The translations under genes were made by a program, and so were the position numbers. The notes below the pieces were generated by a model. That model was not told the origin of the DNA. It worked only from the letters and a program-made list of their open reading frames with translations, and ran no database searches. Below, in pieces: positions 43,461-52,840 of a DNA stretch of 64,000 nt. The number at the start of each line of letters is the position of its first letter. The stretch's first letter is position 1. Origin of the DNA: JADCRZ01 sp965200945 (GTDB lineage Bacteria > Bacteroidota > Bacteroidia > Chitinophagales > Chitinophagaceae). Location of the stretch: positions 1,984,001 through 2,048,000 of the forward strand of contig OZ241749.1 of NCBI GenBank assembly GCA_965200945.1, given 5' to 3'.

Positions 43461-44318
43461 TCAACCGAGGGCAACCCGCTTGAAAGAGACTACTTTCAGG
43501 GTAGGATCTACGCTCTTCAGGTAATCGCTTACTGTTTTGCTTGCATCCTTTACAAAAGCCTGGGCCACCAAGGTTTGTTCCTTGAAGAAAGCGTTGAGTT
43601 TGCCATCCGCAATCTTTGCGATCATGTCGGCAGGTTTGCCAGCCATTTTCGGGTCAGCTGAGATCTGTTCGGTTACAACCGCTCTTTCTCTTTCCACCAC
43701 ATCGGCCGGAACATTCGAAGGATCAATGGCTACGGGGTTCATAGCAGCGATCTGCATCGCTACGTCTCTTCCTGCGTCCAGCGCTGCATCGGAATTTTTC
43801 GAGATTCCTACCAGCACGCCCATCCGGTATGCACCATGGATATAAGCAGCTACTGCTTCGGCTTCCACTTTTTCGAAGCGGCTCACGCTGATCTTTTCAC
43901 CGATCTTGGCAACCTGGTCGTTCACCCTGTCTGCAACGCTCGCACCTTCGAGCTGTGCGGCATTCAGTTCTTCGAGGCTGTTTACCTGGTTTGCAACGGC
44001 CAGGTCCATGATCGACTGTGCGAAAGCAACGAATTCAGCGTTTTTGCTCACGAAATCTGTTTCGCAGGCCAGGTTGATGATATAGCCGGTTTTGTTGTCG
44101 GGGGTCGTTTTGGCGATCACCACACCTTCTTTGGCCTCGCGGTCGTTGCGGAGGGCAGCCACTTTTTGACCTTTTTTGCGGAGATAATCTATGGCAGCTT
44201 CAAAATCGCCATTGCTTTCCACCAGGGCCTTCCGGCAATCCATCATGCCGGCGCCTGTCTGTTGCCGTAACTTGTTGATATCGGCAGCGGTTATGTTCAC
44301 TGAGGTATTTGTATCCAT
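43461..44318 (-). CDS. tsf: elongation factor Ts
   Basis: Exchanges GDP for GTP on EF-Tu. 285 aa: UBA-like N-terminus (INKLRQQTGAGMMDCRKALV), the TDFV contact motif (ACETDFVSKNAEFV), HIHGAYRMGVLVGI-type core and dimerisation region. Last gene of the ribosomal operon, 113 bases after rpsB. Confidence 0.97.
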   Translation of the reverse strand: MDTNTSVNITAADINKLRQQTGAGMMDCRKALVESNGDFEAAIDYLRKKGQKVAALRNDREAKEGVVIAKTTPDNKTGYIINLACETDFVSKNAEFVAFAQSIMDLAVANQVNSLEELNAAQLEGASVADRVNDQVAKIGEKISVSRFEKVEAEAVAAYIHGAYRMGVLVGISKNSDAALDAGRDVAMQIAAMNPVAIDPSNVPADVVERERAVVTEQISADPKMAGKPADMIAKIADGKLNAFFKEQTLVAQAFVKDASKTVSDYLKSVDPTLKVVSFKRVALG

Positions 44319-44431
44319 TTGTCTGTATTTTTAAATGCCTTCTGCGGCTGTTTGTGAATCAGGGTAGCCACTTCAAAAGGGATACCATGATTCATAAACG
44401 GTCACAAAAGGCATGGAAATGAAATCTTGTC

Positions 44432-45346
44432 TTAGCGTCCGCCAGGTCTGCGGTTTCCACCACCACCGGGTCCGGTTGAACGGCGTCTGGGCTGGCCGGC
44501 ACCGCCACCACCAGGTCCACCACTGCCAGGGCCACCGGTCCGGGGTCTGCCGCCACGGCCACGACCTGCTTCAGATTCAGCTTCCGCCTGCAGACGGGCT
44601 GCCTTCTTTTCGTTCTCGTCATTTACTTCTTCCACATCATCGTCTTTAGAAGCCTGTCTTTCGGCAAGGCCTTCTGCAATGGCAGCGGTGACGTAGTTGG
44701 TGATGATGGCGATCGATTTGGTAGCATCGTCGTTCGAAGGGATGGCGAAATCAACCTTATTTGGATCGCAGTTGGTATCAACCATGCCGAAGGTGCTGAT
44801 GCCAAGGCGTTTGGCTTCAGACAGGGCAATGTGCTCATGTCCAATATCAACCAGGAACAGTGCGGCAGGTACACGACCCAGCTGGGCGATACCACCAAGC
44901 ACTTTTTCCATTTTTTCACGGTCACGGCTCAGCGTGAGGCGTTCTTTTTTAGTGATGCTGTCGAAAGATCCGTCGCCGAGCATTTTTTCGATGCTCTGCA
45001 TTTTCTTTACGCTCTTTCTTACAGTATTGAAGTTGGTAAGCATGCCACCCAGCCAGCGTTCGGTAACATAAGGCATGTTCACCTTCTGGGCACACTCTGT
45101 AACGATCTCTTTTGATTGTTTTTTGGTAGCCACGAACATGATCTTTTTGCCACTTTTGGCGATCTGTTTCAGGGCAGCAGCAGCTTCCTGCAAAGACTCG
45201 GTGGTCTTGTTCAGGTCGATGATGTGAATACCTTTTTTTTCAGCAAAGATGTAAGGGAGCATCTTTGGGTTCCATTTCTTTTTCAAATGGCCGAAATGTA
45301 CACCTGCTTCTAACAACTGCTGTTGTAATGAGGTTGTTTGTTCCAT
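44432..45346 (-). CDS. rpsB: 30S ribosomal protein S2 with Gly/Arg/Pro-rich C-terminal extension
   Basis: Small-subunit protein S2. Core residues 1-235 are typical (LLEAGVHFGHLKKKWNPKM, FVATKKQSKEIV, RWLGGMLTNF, GIPTV-like VDTNCDPNKVDFAIPSNDDA). The total is 304 aa against about 240 in E. coli: after an acidic stretch (DDDVEEVNDENEKK) comes a 45-residue tail of G, R and P with RGRGG and GPGGGG repeats. Between rpsI and tsf in the usual order. Confidence 0.96.
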   Translation of the reverse strand: MEQTTSLQQQLLEAGVHFGHLKKKWNPKMLPYIFAEKKGIHIIDLNKTTESLQEAAAALKQIAKSGKKIMFVATKKQSKEIVTECAQKVNMPYVTERWLGGMLTNFNTVRKSVKKMQSIEKMLGDGSFDSITKKERLTLSRDREKMEKVLGGIAQLGRVPAALFLVDIGHEHIALSEAKRLGISTFGMVDTNCDPNKVDFAIPSNDDATKSIAIITNYVTAAIAEGLAERQASKDDDVEEVNDENEKKAARLQAEAESEAGRGRGGRPRTGGPGSGGPGGGGAGQPRRRSTGPGGGGNRRPGGR

Positions 45347-45456
45347 TTATTTAGCGTTTATCTGTCAGCTTGTTTATAATATGTATCAACTTCAGATAGC
45401 AACTTGCGGGTTGACAGTAACTTTATGCGGCTGTCAGCCAGCGAAGAGCTATTATA

Positions 45457-45846
45457 TTAACGTTTGGAGAACTGGAAACTTTTTCTCGCCTTTTTGTGAC
45501 CAGGCTTTTTGCGTTCCACCCCGCGCGGATCGCGCATCAGCAGACCGGCTGCTTTCAACGCGGGCCTGAACTCAGGGTTTACCTGAAGCAGGGCGCGGGC
45601 GATACCAAGCTTGGCGGCTTCTGCCTGACCTTTCATGCCACCACCGGTTGCATTGATCAGAACATCGTACTTGTCCCCACCTTCGATGGTTTTGAATGGA
45701 AGTTCGACCTGATTCTGCAGGTACACCAATGAGAAATAATTTTTGTAATCCTTGTCGTTGATGATGATCTTACCTTCTCCCCTGCTGAGGAAAACCCTTG
45801 TAACGGCTTCCTTACGACGGCCTACAGCATTTTTTTGCTTTTCCAT
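45457..45846 (-). CDS. rpsI: 30S ribosomal protein S9
   Basis: 129 aa, MEKQKNAVGRRKEAVTRVFL, GGGMKGQAEAAKLGIARAL and the C-terminal KKPGHKKARKSFQFSKR, whose end reaches the P-site tRNA. Follows rplM by 35 bases. Confidence 0.97.
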   Translation of the reverse strand: MEKQKNAVGRRKEAVTRVFLSRGEGKIIINDKDYKNYFSLVYLQNQVELPFKTIEGGDKYDVLINATGGGMKGQAEAAKLGIARALLQVNPEFRPALKAAGLLMRDPRGVERKKPGHKKARKSFQFSKR

Positions 45847-45881
45847 GTATATGATAGTTTGAGCCGGAACCGGCTGGCAAT

Positions 45882-46325
45882 TTAGAATGTGAGTGTTTGA
45901 GGTTTCTGTGCTACATGCTGGTGTTCGCTACCGGCATACACATACAATTTTTTGTACATCTTGCGGCCCAGACGATTTTTGGGAAGCATGCCTTTGATGG
46001 CTCTTTCGAGAAGGGCATCCGGCCGGCGTTTCAGTAAACTCTTGGCAGATTCACTTTTCTGCCCGCCCGGGTAACCGGAATAGGTGAGATAATTTTTGTC
46101 TTCCATCTTGTTGCCGGTAAAAACCACTTTGTCGGCGTTGGTGATGATGACATAGTCTCCGCAATCTACGTGTGGAGTGTAATACGCTTTGTTCTTACCA
46201 CGGAGAATGGCCGCGATTTTGGCACACATACGACCAACGGTTTGATTAGTACCGTCGACAACGTACCAGTTACGCTGTACAGTAGCCTCGTTCGCATGTT
46301 TGGTGGTGAAATGAAGTTTGCTCAT
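45882..46325 (-). CDS. rplM: 50S ribosomal protein L13
   Basis: 147 aa: WYVVDGTNQTVGRMCAKIA, LRGKNKAYYTPHVDCGDYVI, AIKGMLPKNRLGRKMYKKLY are typical. First gene of the operon rplM-rpsI-rpsB-tsf, with a good promoter about 60 bases upstream. Confidence 0.97.
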   Translation of the reverse strand: MSKLHFTTKHANEATVQRNWYVVDGTNQTVGRMCAKIAAILRGKNKAYYTPHVDCGDYVIITNADKVVFTGNKMEDKNYLTYSGYPGGQKSESAKSLLKRRPDALLERAIKGMLPKNRLGRKMYKKLYVYAGSEHQHVAQKPQTLTF

Positions 46326-46386
46326 AATTTATATATGCTTTTTGATACATCCGCCGCTATCCCGGCAGAAAAATTTAAATAGGGCG

Positions 46387-46418
46387 CAAAGGTAGGGATA
46401 ACAACATGCAAAACACAA
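46387..46418 (-). promoter_or_regulatory. promoter of the rplM operon
   Basis: On the minus strand TTG (46418-46416), 21-base spacer, TACCTTTG (46394-46387): a full match to the Bacteroidetes consensus. Confidence 0.68.
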
Positions 46419-46601
46419 TCAGAAAGGCATTAATTTATTAGGCCCCCTTTGTAACATACTGATTTACAATAAATATTTTGTCCAATTTTTTAAGTAATAG
46501 GCTTTTCGGAGTAAGAAAACGTGCTATAAAAGCATTAAAAGCGCCTCCCGCCAACCTTTTTTCTCCTCTCTTGCTTAACTTTCCGCCAATTATTTTAACA
46601 T

Positions 46602-47207
46602 ATGTCCGGAATACAACCTTTGGGAAGAACCACATTCGGCAACGCTGCCAACGCGGGCCGAACCATACCGATCGAAGAAGCAAACAACCTCCTGAACGAA
46701 TGGATCAGCAACGACCGGCTGCGGTTGCACATGCGCCAGGTAGCGGCGGTGATGAAGGGCTGGGCGCTGGAAAAGGAACAGGCCGACGAAACCACTGCCC
46801 TCAGATGGGAACTTGCCGGCCTCCTGCACGACGCCGACTGGGAAAAGTACCCCGACCAGCACTGCCGGGTCATTATCGAAAAGCTGGAAGAAATGGACCT
46901 GGATCCGGAGATTATCCATGCCATCGCATCACACGGTCCGCGGTATTTTGGCGTAGAGCCGGAAAACAGTATGGATAAAATGATCTATATGTTTGATGAA
47001 CTCTCCGGTTTCATACATGCCGCGGCGCTGATCAGGCCTACCGGATACGAAGGGATGGACGTAAAAAGCGTACAGAAAAAACTCAAGAACCTGGCTTTCG
47101 CCGCGCAGGTCAGCCGCGATGATATTCAGGACGCACTCGCACGGATCAATACGCCGCTCGAAGAGATCATCCAGTTTGTGATAGACCACCAGAAAGTCGT
47201 GAAATAA
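46602..47207 (+). CDS. HD-superfamily hydrolase-like protein
   Basis: 201 aa. LRLHMRQVAAVMKGWA gives the first His, ELAGLLHDADW the HD pair, AIASHGPRY a later His, as in HD-type metal-dependent phosphohydrolases. The substrate (nucleotide or other phosphate) is unknown. The N-terminal 25 residues are less conserved-looking and a later start is possible. Convergent with the NrtR-like regulator. Confidence 0.82.
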   Translation: MSGIQPLGRTTFGNAANAGRTIPIEEANNLLNEWISNDRLRLHMRQVAAVMKGWALEKEQADETTALRWELAGLLHDADWEKYPDQHCRVIIEKLEEMDLDPEIIHAIASHGPRYFGVEPENSMDKMIYMFDELSGFIHAAALIRPTGYEGMDVKSVQKKLKNLAFAAQVSRDDIQDALARINTPLEEIIQFVIDHQKVVK

Positions 47208-47231
47208 GTAGAAGAGAGAAGTGCGATCGGG

Positions 47232-47984
47232 CTAGAAGTCGATGCCGGACCACTTCTTTCTTTCCTGCTGGTTGTATTTTTCGTAGTTGAAGCGGTACAG
47301 TTTTCCCGGGCGGTGCGACACGTCGGTCTCATACTCGCCGGTATCGATCAGCAGGTCCATCGAAAAGAACTTTTTGCGGAAATTCCGGCGGTCGAGCTTT
47401 ACATCCGTAATGGCTTCGTACAGGTTCTGCAGTTCGCGCAACGAAAACTTTTTAGGGAGCAGGCTGAAGCCGAGCGGATGCTCCTGTATGCGTTTCTGCA
47501 GCCAGGCGTAGCAAACATCGAGGATCTTGCGGTGGTCGAACGCCATCTCCTGCAAACTGGCAAGGTTATGCCACTGCAGTTCATTATCCAGGATGCTTAG
47601 TTCATAGTGCTGCACGTTTATAAGTGAGCAGTACGCGATGGTGACCACCCGGCCCGATGGATGCCGCTTAACTTCTCCGAATGCCTTCACCTGTTCAAGA
47701 TACACATCATCCAGACCGGTCCTTTCCTTCAGCACCCGGTATCCGGCCTGCTTGATATCTTCCCGGCTGTTCACCAGGTCGCCGAGCAGCGACCATCTTC
47801 CCTTGTACTGCATCAGGTCGCTTTTGATGAGCAGCACTTTCAACTCATTTTCGTCGAAACCAAAGATGACGCAATCCACCGATATGCCAATCCGCACATC
47901 GTCGTCAAGCTTTTCAAGCCCCGTATTGATGTTCGGCATTTTCGTCTCCCTGATCCCCGCTTCGCTTTCCTGATCTTTCGTCAT
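47232..47984 (-). CDS. NrtR/AraR-type transcriptional regulator with degenerate Nudix domain
   Basis: 250 aa: Nudix-like domain (about 30-165) and winged-helix C-terminus (about 170-245, KFSLRELQNLYEAITDVKLD, RRNFRKKFFSMDLL), the layout of NrtR regulators of NAD or sugar metabolism. The Nudix box reads GDLVNSRE then RVLKERTGL: E75 and E87 are kept but the positions of two other catalytic glutamates are V84 and R88, so it probably binds rather than cleaves its ligand. A palindrome lies just upstream. Target genes are unknown. Confidence 0.86.
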   Translation of the reverse strand: MTKDQESEAGIRETKMPNINTGLEKLDDDVRIGISVDCVIFGFDENELKVLLIKSDLMQYKGRWSLLGDLVNSREDIKQAGYRVLKERTGLDDVYLEQVKAFGEVKRHPSGRVVTIAYCSLINVQHYELSILDNELQWHNLASLQEMAFDHRKILDVCYAWLQKRIQEHPLGFSLLPKKFSLRELQNLYEAITDVKLDRRNFRKKFFSMDLLIDTGEYETDVSHRPGKLYRFNYEKYNQQERKKWSGIDF

Positions 47985-47991
47985 AACTACA

Positions 47992-48001
47992 ACAATATTG
48001 T
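47992..48001. promoter_or_regulatory. possible operator palindrome before the NrtR-like gene
   Basis: ACAATATTGT is a perfect 10-base palindrome 8 bases before the regulator start, followed by GA and ACAAT (ATTGTGAACAAT), so there are two overlapping inverted repeats. Position fits autoregulation; not proven. Confidence 0.4.
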
Positions 48002-48155
48002 GAACAATAATTTGATTGGCGGGTGTACCACTGAATTTACTATAACGTTATCTTGCCACCGGTTGTCGGGGCCTATCCCTGCCCAATCTTCCCGTAAAGA
48101 AAATCAATCTTATTATTTCAGGAGGCATAAATTTATCAGCTTCAAACCCGCACGT

Positions 48156-50294
48156 ATGTATTCACAGGACCAGACAAGGCAATTGCAGGCTTATACCAGG
48201 GATTTGATCAAAAAAGCAGGACAGCTGTCGGAGCAGGATATGGCACTGCTGCGCGATGTGCTCCGTTTCCATGAATACAGGTATTATGTGCTCGACGAAC
48301 CCCTTGTGTCGGACTATGAATACGACCAGCTCTTCAAATGCCTCGAGAAGCTGGAAGCGGAGCATCCGGACCTCATCACGCCTACTTCGCCCACGCAGCG
48401 GGTTGCCAAAGGATTGACCAAGGATTTTCCGACAGTGACCCATCTGGTGCCGATGCTTTCCCTGAAAAATTCCTATGATGCGGAAGACCTGGGCGACTGG
48501 GACCGTAAATGCCGCGAGGCCAGCGGACAGGAGGCGGTGCAGTACTGTGCCGAGCCGAAGTTTGACGGGGCCAGCATTTCGGTCATCTATGAGAATGATG
48601 TGCTGGTTCGGGCAGCCACCCGCGGCAATGGCGTGCAGGGAGATGAGATCACCACCAACATCAGGCAGATCGGCTCCGTTCCGCTGTTCGCCCGTTTCTC
48701 CGATTATGGCATTGCGCAGATCGAGATCAGGGGCGAAGTACTGATGAACAAAAAGAGTTTCGCCAAACAGAACGAACAGCTGGCGGCGCAGCACCTGGCC
48801 CCTTTTGCCAATCCGCGCAACGCCGCATCCGGCTCTCTGCGCATAAAAGACCCAAACGAAGTAAAGAGAAGAAACCTGGAAGCTTTCTTCTATCATGTGA
48901 GCTATTACACCACCACCTCGGGCCAGCAGATGTCGGTAGACGGCAACGCGGAGAAAGAAGCGGTTCCTGCCTCCGTTCACCCTGCCCTGGCCTCGCACTC
49001 CGGAACACTGCAGATGCTGTGGGACCTGGGTTTCCGCAGCCCGGTGAAAGAGCGGAAGCTGTTCAATGGCATTGATGAAGTGATCGCCTACTGCCCGGTG
49101 GCGGAAGCAGGCAGGGACGACATGCAGTACGAGGTGGATGGCATGGTGATCAAAGTGAACGACATACTGCTGCAGGAAAAGCTGGGCATGACCTCGCACC
49201 ATCCGCGCTGGGCGGAAGCCTACAAGTTCAAGGCCCGGCAGGCTACCAGCAAACTGCTGAAGGTGGAATACAATGTAGGAAGAACGGGTTCGGTCACTCC
49301 GGTCGCGAAGATAGAGCCGGTCTCGGTGAGCGGCGTAACCGTATCATCCATATCGCTTTTCAATGAAGACGTGATTAAGGAAAAAGGCCTGATGATCGGC
49401 GACACGGTGCTGGTGGAACGTGCGGGCGACGTGATCCCCTATATCGTAAAACCACTGACCGAACTCAGGACCGGCGAAGAGACCGATATCGTGTATCCGC
49501 GCAACTGTCCGGTTTGCGGCGACGAGCTTGTGAAACCGGAAAACGAGGCGGTATGGCGCTGTGTGAATGTTAACTGTAAGGCACAAGTGCTGGAAAGGAT
49601 GATCCATTTTGTAAGCAAGGATGCGATGGACATCCGCAGTCTTGGGGAAGCAAATGTGCGGAAATTTGTGGAACTGGGATACCTCCCCAGCATCCCCTCC
49701 ATTTATCATCTGCCGTTCGACAAGATCGGGGAGCTTGAAGGGTTCGGTCCCAAATCTGTCGGCAACCTGCGATCGGCTATTGAAAATTCAAAACAGCAAC
49801 CGCTTTACCGGCTGGTCTTCGGACTTGGCATCCGCTATGTTGGAGAGACCACCGCAAAGACCCTTGCGGCTTCTGTGAAACATCTCCTCGATTTCAAAGA
49901 CTTTTCGCTTGAACAACTGCAGGCGCTGGAAGATGTGGGCATCAAAGTAGCCACCAGTATCTTCCAGTTTTTCAGCCTGGAAGACAATCTCCGCGTGCTG
50001 CAGGAGCTGGAACAGGCCGGGCTCAACCTTCAGGGCCAGCAAACGACCACTGCAACCGGCGACCTCAAAGACCTTACATTTTTATTTACCGGAACACTGC
50101 CCACCCTTAAACGAAGTGAAGCGGAAGAGATGGTGGAAAGCAAAGGCGGCATCATCGTGAACAGTGTCAGCAGCAAGCTCAACTACCTCGTGGTTGGCGA
50201 AGACGCCGGTTCGAAGTTTGAAAAGGCCAAAAGGATTCAGAGCATACGCATCATAAGTGAAGAAGAATTTCTCCGGATGTCGGGAAGCGAATAG
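48156..50294 (+). CDS. ligA: NAD-dependent DNA ligase LigA
   Basis: Seals nicks with NAD. 712 aa from the ATG at 48156 (MYSQDQTRQLQAYTRDLIKK); the frame is open far upstream but earlier starts overlap the divergent regulator gene. Domain Ia (YYVLDEPLVSDYEYD), adenylation KFDG (AEPKFDGASISV), OB fold, zinc finger CPVCG ... CVNVNC, HhH repeats (LEGFGPKSVGNL, LEDVGIKVATSI) and C-terminal BRCT (FLFTGTLPTLKRSEAEEMV) are all present. Confidence 0.97.
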   Translation: MYSQDQTRQLQAYTRDLIKKAGQLSEQDMALLRDVLRFHEYRYYVLDEPLVSDYEYDQLFKCLEKLEAEHPDLITPTSPTQRVAKGLTKDFPTVTHLVPMLSLKNSYDAEDLGDWDRKCREASGQEAVQYCAEPKFDGASISVIYENDVLVRAATRGNGVQGDEITTNIRQIGSVPLFARFSDYGIAQIEIRGEVLMNKKSFAKQNEQLAAQHLAPFANPRNAASGSLRIKDPNEVKRRNLEAFFYHVSYYTTTSGQQMSVDGNAEKEAVPASVHPALASHSGTLQMLWDLGFRSPVKERKLFNGIDEVIAYCPVAEAGRDDMQYEVDGMVIKVNDILLQEKLGMTSHHPRWAEAYKFKARQATSKLLKVEYNVGRTGSVTPVAKIEPVSVSGVTVSSISLFNEDVIKEKGLMIGDTVLVERAGDVIPYIVKPLTELRTGEETDIVYPRNCPVCGDELVKPENEAVWRCVNVNCKAQVLERMIHFVSKDAMDIRSLGEANVRKFVELGYLPSIPSIYHLPFDKIGELEGFGPKSVGNLRSAIENSKQQPLYRLVFGLGIRYVGETTAKTLAASVKHLLDFKDFSLEQLQALEDVGIKVATSIFQFFSLEDNLRVLQELEQAGLNLQGQQTTTATGDLKDLTFLFTGTLPTLKRSEAEEMVESKGGIIVNSVSSKLNYLVVGEDAGSKFEKAKRIQSIRIISEEEFLRMSGSE

Positions 50295-50355
50295 GCATTG
50301 TGGAAAGAACCTGTTACTGGTATTGGTTTTGCTTAAGTAGATGTAAACCTTTGAT

Positions 50356-50916
50356 ATGATAAAGAAACAGGCTGGAGAGGTTTGGAAACCGTTACAGTTT
50401 CCGGGATGCAAGGATCTGAGGAAAAAATACGCCTTGTCATCAAACGGCCGCATTGCCAGTTATACCGAAGACATCCTCGAAGATGGAAAACTACTGAACG
50501 GATCTCTTACTACAGGTTACAAAACACTCAACCTTCACCGGCCGGGTAACAACGGTACGCTGTACATTCACCGGGAGATCGCAAAATTGTTTCTGAAGAA
50601 GAAATCCACAAAAGAAAAGTATGTGATCCACCGCAATCACGACAAAACCGACAATGCTGTTAAGAACCTGAAATGGTCTTCCCTGGAAGAGATGATCGCT
50701 CACCAGCAGAACAGTCCGGCAAAGATCGCCTACAAGCAGGTACAGGCAAACAGAACGACCGGTCTGAAGCTGACCTCCACACAGGTGAAAGCCATCAAGA
50801 AAACACTCACCAGCAGAACCCGTAACATGACCATCCGCCAGCTGGCCGACAAGTACAGCGTGAGCGAGATGACATTGTACCGCATCAAAAGCGGCGAGAA
50901 CTGGGGAAGAATTTAA
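50356..50916 (+). CDS. NUMOD4/HNH-like DNA-binding protein
   Basis: 186 aa. NUMOD4-like N-terminus (EVWKPLQFPGCKDLRKKYAL, SNGRIASY), an HNH-like core (IHREIAKLFLKK, VIHRNHDKTDNAVKNLKWSS; compare the usual V-x-H-x-x-x-x-K-x-N-N) and a C-terminal helix-turn-helix (MTIRQLADKYSVSEMTLYRI). It looks like a free-standing homing-endonuclease-like gene; activity is uncertain because the core diverges. No intron is visible and it is flanked by intact genes. Confidence 0.75.
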   Translation: MIKKQAGEVWKPLQFPGCKDLRKKYALSSNGRIASYTEDILEDGKLLNGSLTTGYKTLNLHRPGNNGTLYIHREIAKLFLKKKSTKEKYVIHRNHDKTDNAVKNLKWSSLEEMIAHQQNSPAKIAYKQVQANRTTGLKLTSTQVKAIKKTLTSRTRNMTIRQLADKYSVSEMTLYRIKSGENWGRI

Positions 50917-51033
50917 GCGGGAAGATTTTGTGACATCCGTACCCCTTTTTATTTCTGGCCACATTCTTCTGAAAGACCGGATCACCCGGTTTCCAGTTCT
51001 CAACCATTTCCCCGTTCAGCTGTTCCAGCAGGC

Positions 51034-51699
51034 ATGCTACAAACAGCCACTATCAGGTTTTTAAAAGACCTCAGCAAGAACAATAATAAACCCTGGTTCG
51101 AAGAAAACAGGAAAGCTTACGAAGCAGCGAAAGCAGATTTCCAGCAGCTCATTACAGGCGTGCTGGAAAAGATCTCTGGGAAAGATGAAGATCTTACGGC
51201 GCTTGCTCCAAAAGACTGCCTGTTCCGCATCAACCGCGATGTGCGCTTCGCAAAAGACAAATCACCGTACAAAACGAACATGGGTGCCTCGATGAGCCGG
51301 GGCGGCAAGAAATCTCCTTTTGCGGGTTATTACTTACACCTCGAACCGGGGAAGAGCTTCGCAGGTGGCGGCATCTGGATGCCCGATCCGGGAGAAGTAA
51401 AAAAGATCAGGCAAGAGATCGATTATTGTTATGAAGAGTTTCGGCAGATTGTTACATCCAAAGAATTCACTTCAACTTATGGCGACCTGAACCGAGATGA
51501 TGATGTAGCGCTCGTGAACCTGCCCAAAGGCTACGAAAAAGACAATCCAGCCGCCGCTTACCTGAAGCTGAAAAGCTGGATTGCCATGAAGCCGCTCGCC
51601 GATAAAGACCTTTCTTCGGATACACTCACCCGTGATATAACGAAAGCATTCATTGTGCTTCAGCCAATGGTGAAGTTTATCAACAGGGCGCTGGAATGA
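51034..51699 (+). CDS. DUF2461 family protein
   Basis: 221 aa. TIRFLKDLSKNNNKPWFEEN, RINRDVRFAKDKSPYKTNMG and GYYLHLEPGKSFAGGGIWMP are the signature of DUF2461 (TIGR02453), a soluble family of unknown function. Convergent with asd. Confidence 0.9.
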   Translation: MLQTATIRFLKDLSKNNNKPWFEENRKAYEAAKADFQQLITGVLEKISGKDEDLTALAPKDCLFRINRDVRFAKDKSPYKTNMGASMSRGGKKSPFAGYYLHLEPGKSFAGGGIWMPDPGEVKKIRQEIDYCYEEFRQIVTSKEFTSTYGDLNRDDDVALVNLPKGYEKDNPAAAYLKLKSWIAMKPLADKDLSSDTLTRDITKAFIVLQPMVKFINRALE

Positions 51700-51767
51700 A
51701 ATGCAAAAGGGCCGTACCAGGCGTTTCTCCATTTCAATCCAGAAACGTGTGGCATGGCTTTTCTTTG

Positions 51768-52757
51768 TCAGAACAGTTCCTTCTCCATCAGGTATTCCGC
51801 GATTTGTACAGCGTTGGTAGCTGCGCCTTTGCGCAGGTTGTCGCTCACGATCCACATGTTGAGGGTATTTGCCTGGGTTTCGTCGCGGCGCAGTCTTCCA
51901 ACGAACACATCATCTTTTTCATGTGCATCCATCGGCATCGGATATTCCTGGTTGGCCGGGTTGTCGGTTACCACAATGCCGGGCGACTGGCTCAGCAGGG
52001 TTTTCACTTCTTCCACATCAAAATCATTTTCAAATTCAACGTTCACGCTTTCACTGTGCCCGCCCATTACCGGAATGCGTACAGTGGTGGCCGTTACCCG
52101 GATCGAATCGTCCATCATGATCTTTCTGGTTTCATTCACCATCTTCATTTCTTCCTTGGTATAGCCGTTTTGGAGGAACACATCGATCTGCGGGATCACG
52201 TTGAGGTCGATGGGATATTTGTAAGCCATTTCGCCTTCGATGCTTTTGCGCTCGTTCATCAGCTGATTCACCGCCTTTACGCCCGTGCCAGTAACACTTT
52301 GGTACGTTGACACTACCACCCTCTTTACTTTGTATTTATGGTGCAGGGGACTCAGCGCTACCACCATCTGGATGGTTGAACAGTTGGGGTTGGCGATGAT
52401 CTTGTCTTCCGCGGTCAGCACCTGTGCATTCACTTCCGGAACCACAAGCTTTTTGTCCGGGTCCATCCGCCAGGCGCTTGAATTGTCGATCACGGTAATT
52501 CCTGCTTCGGCGAATCTAGGCGCCCATTCGAGCGAGGTACTGCCCCCGGCCGAAAACAGCGCAACGTCGGGTTTTGCAGCAATAGCGTCGGCGGCGCCAA
52601 CGATCTTCCAGGCCTTGCCCTTAAAAGTCACTTCCTTACCGATTGATTTTTCTGAGGCGACCGGGATCAGCTCCGTGACCGGAAAATTACGTTCGGCAAG
52701 TACCTGCAACATTTTTGTGCCTACGAGGCCTGTGGCGCCCACAACTGCTACTTTCAT
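51768..52757 (-). CDS. asd: aspartate-semialdehyde dehydrogenase
   Basis: Makes aspartate semialdehyde for lysine, threonine and methionine and for diaminopimelate. 329 aa: NADP-binding VAVVGATGLVGTKML, substrate loop SAGGSTSLEWAP, catalytic C126 in IANPNCSTIQM, and VSTYQSVTGTGVKA. Transcribed toward DUF2461. The 180 bases upstream hold a promoter and a terminator that could form a regulated leader or a separate small RNA. Confidence 0.97.
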   Translation of the reverse strand: MKVAVVGATGLVGTKMLQVLAERNFPVTELIPVASEKSIGKEVTFKGKAWKIVGAADAIAAKPDVALFSAGGSTSLEWAPRFAEAGITVIDNSSAWRMDPDKKLVVPEVNAQVLTAEDKIIANPNCSTIQMVVALSPLHHKYKVKRVVVSTYQSVTGTGVKAVNQLMNERKSIEGEMAYKYPIDLNVIPQIDVFLQNGYTKEEMKMVNETRKIMMDDSIRVTATTVRIPVMGGHSESVNVEFENDFDVEEVKTLLSQSPGIVVTDNPANQEYPMPMDAHEKDDVFVGRLRRDETQANTLNMWIVSDNLRKGAATNAVQIAEYLMEKELF

Positions 52758-52811
52758 TTTATTTTTTTTGATTTGATTAAAAGCTTGTTCAATCCAGGTT
52801 ACATAGGGAGA

Positions 52812-52840
52812 TAAAAAAAGCCTTCCCGGTGAGGAAGGCT
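52812..52840 (-). terminator. terminator upstream of asd
   Basis: On the minus strand an 8-bp stem (52840-52833 with 52826-52819), 6-base loop and TTTTTTT. It stands 55 bases before the asd start, not after a gene. Confidence 0.82.

Noticed and set aside
46478..46978. 166-codon frame overlapping the HD-protein start
   Set aside because: Different frame of the HD gene; Arg/Pro/Gly-rich shadow.
48162..49202. 346-codon open frame antisense to ligA
   Set aside because: Fully antisense to a certain core gene; no recognisable domain.
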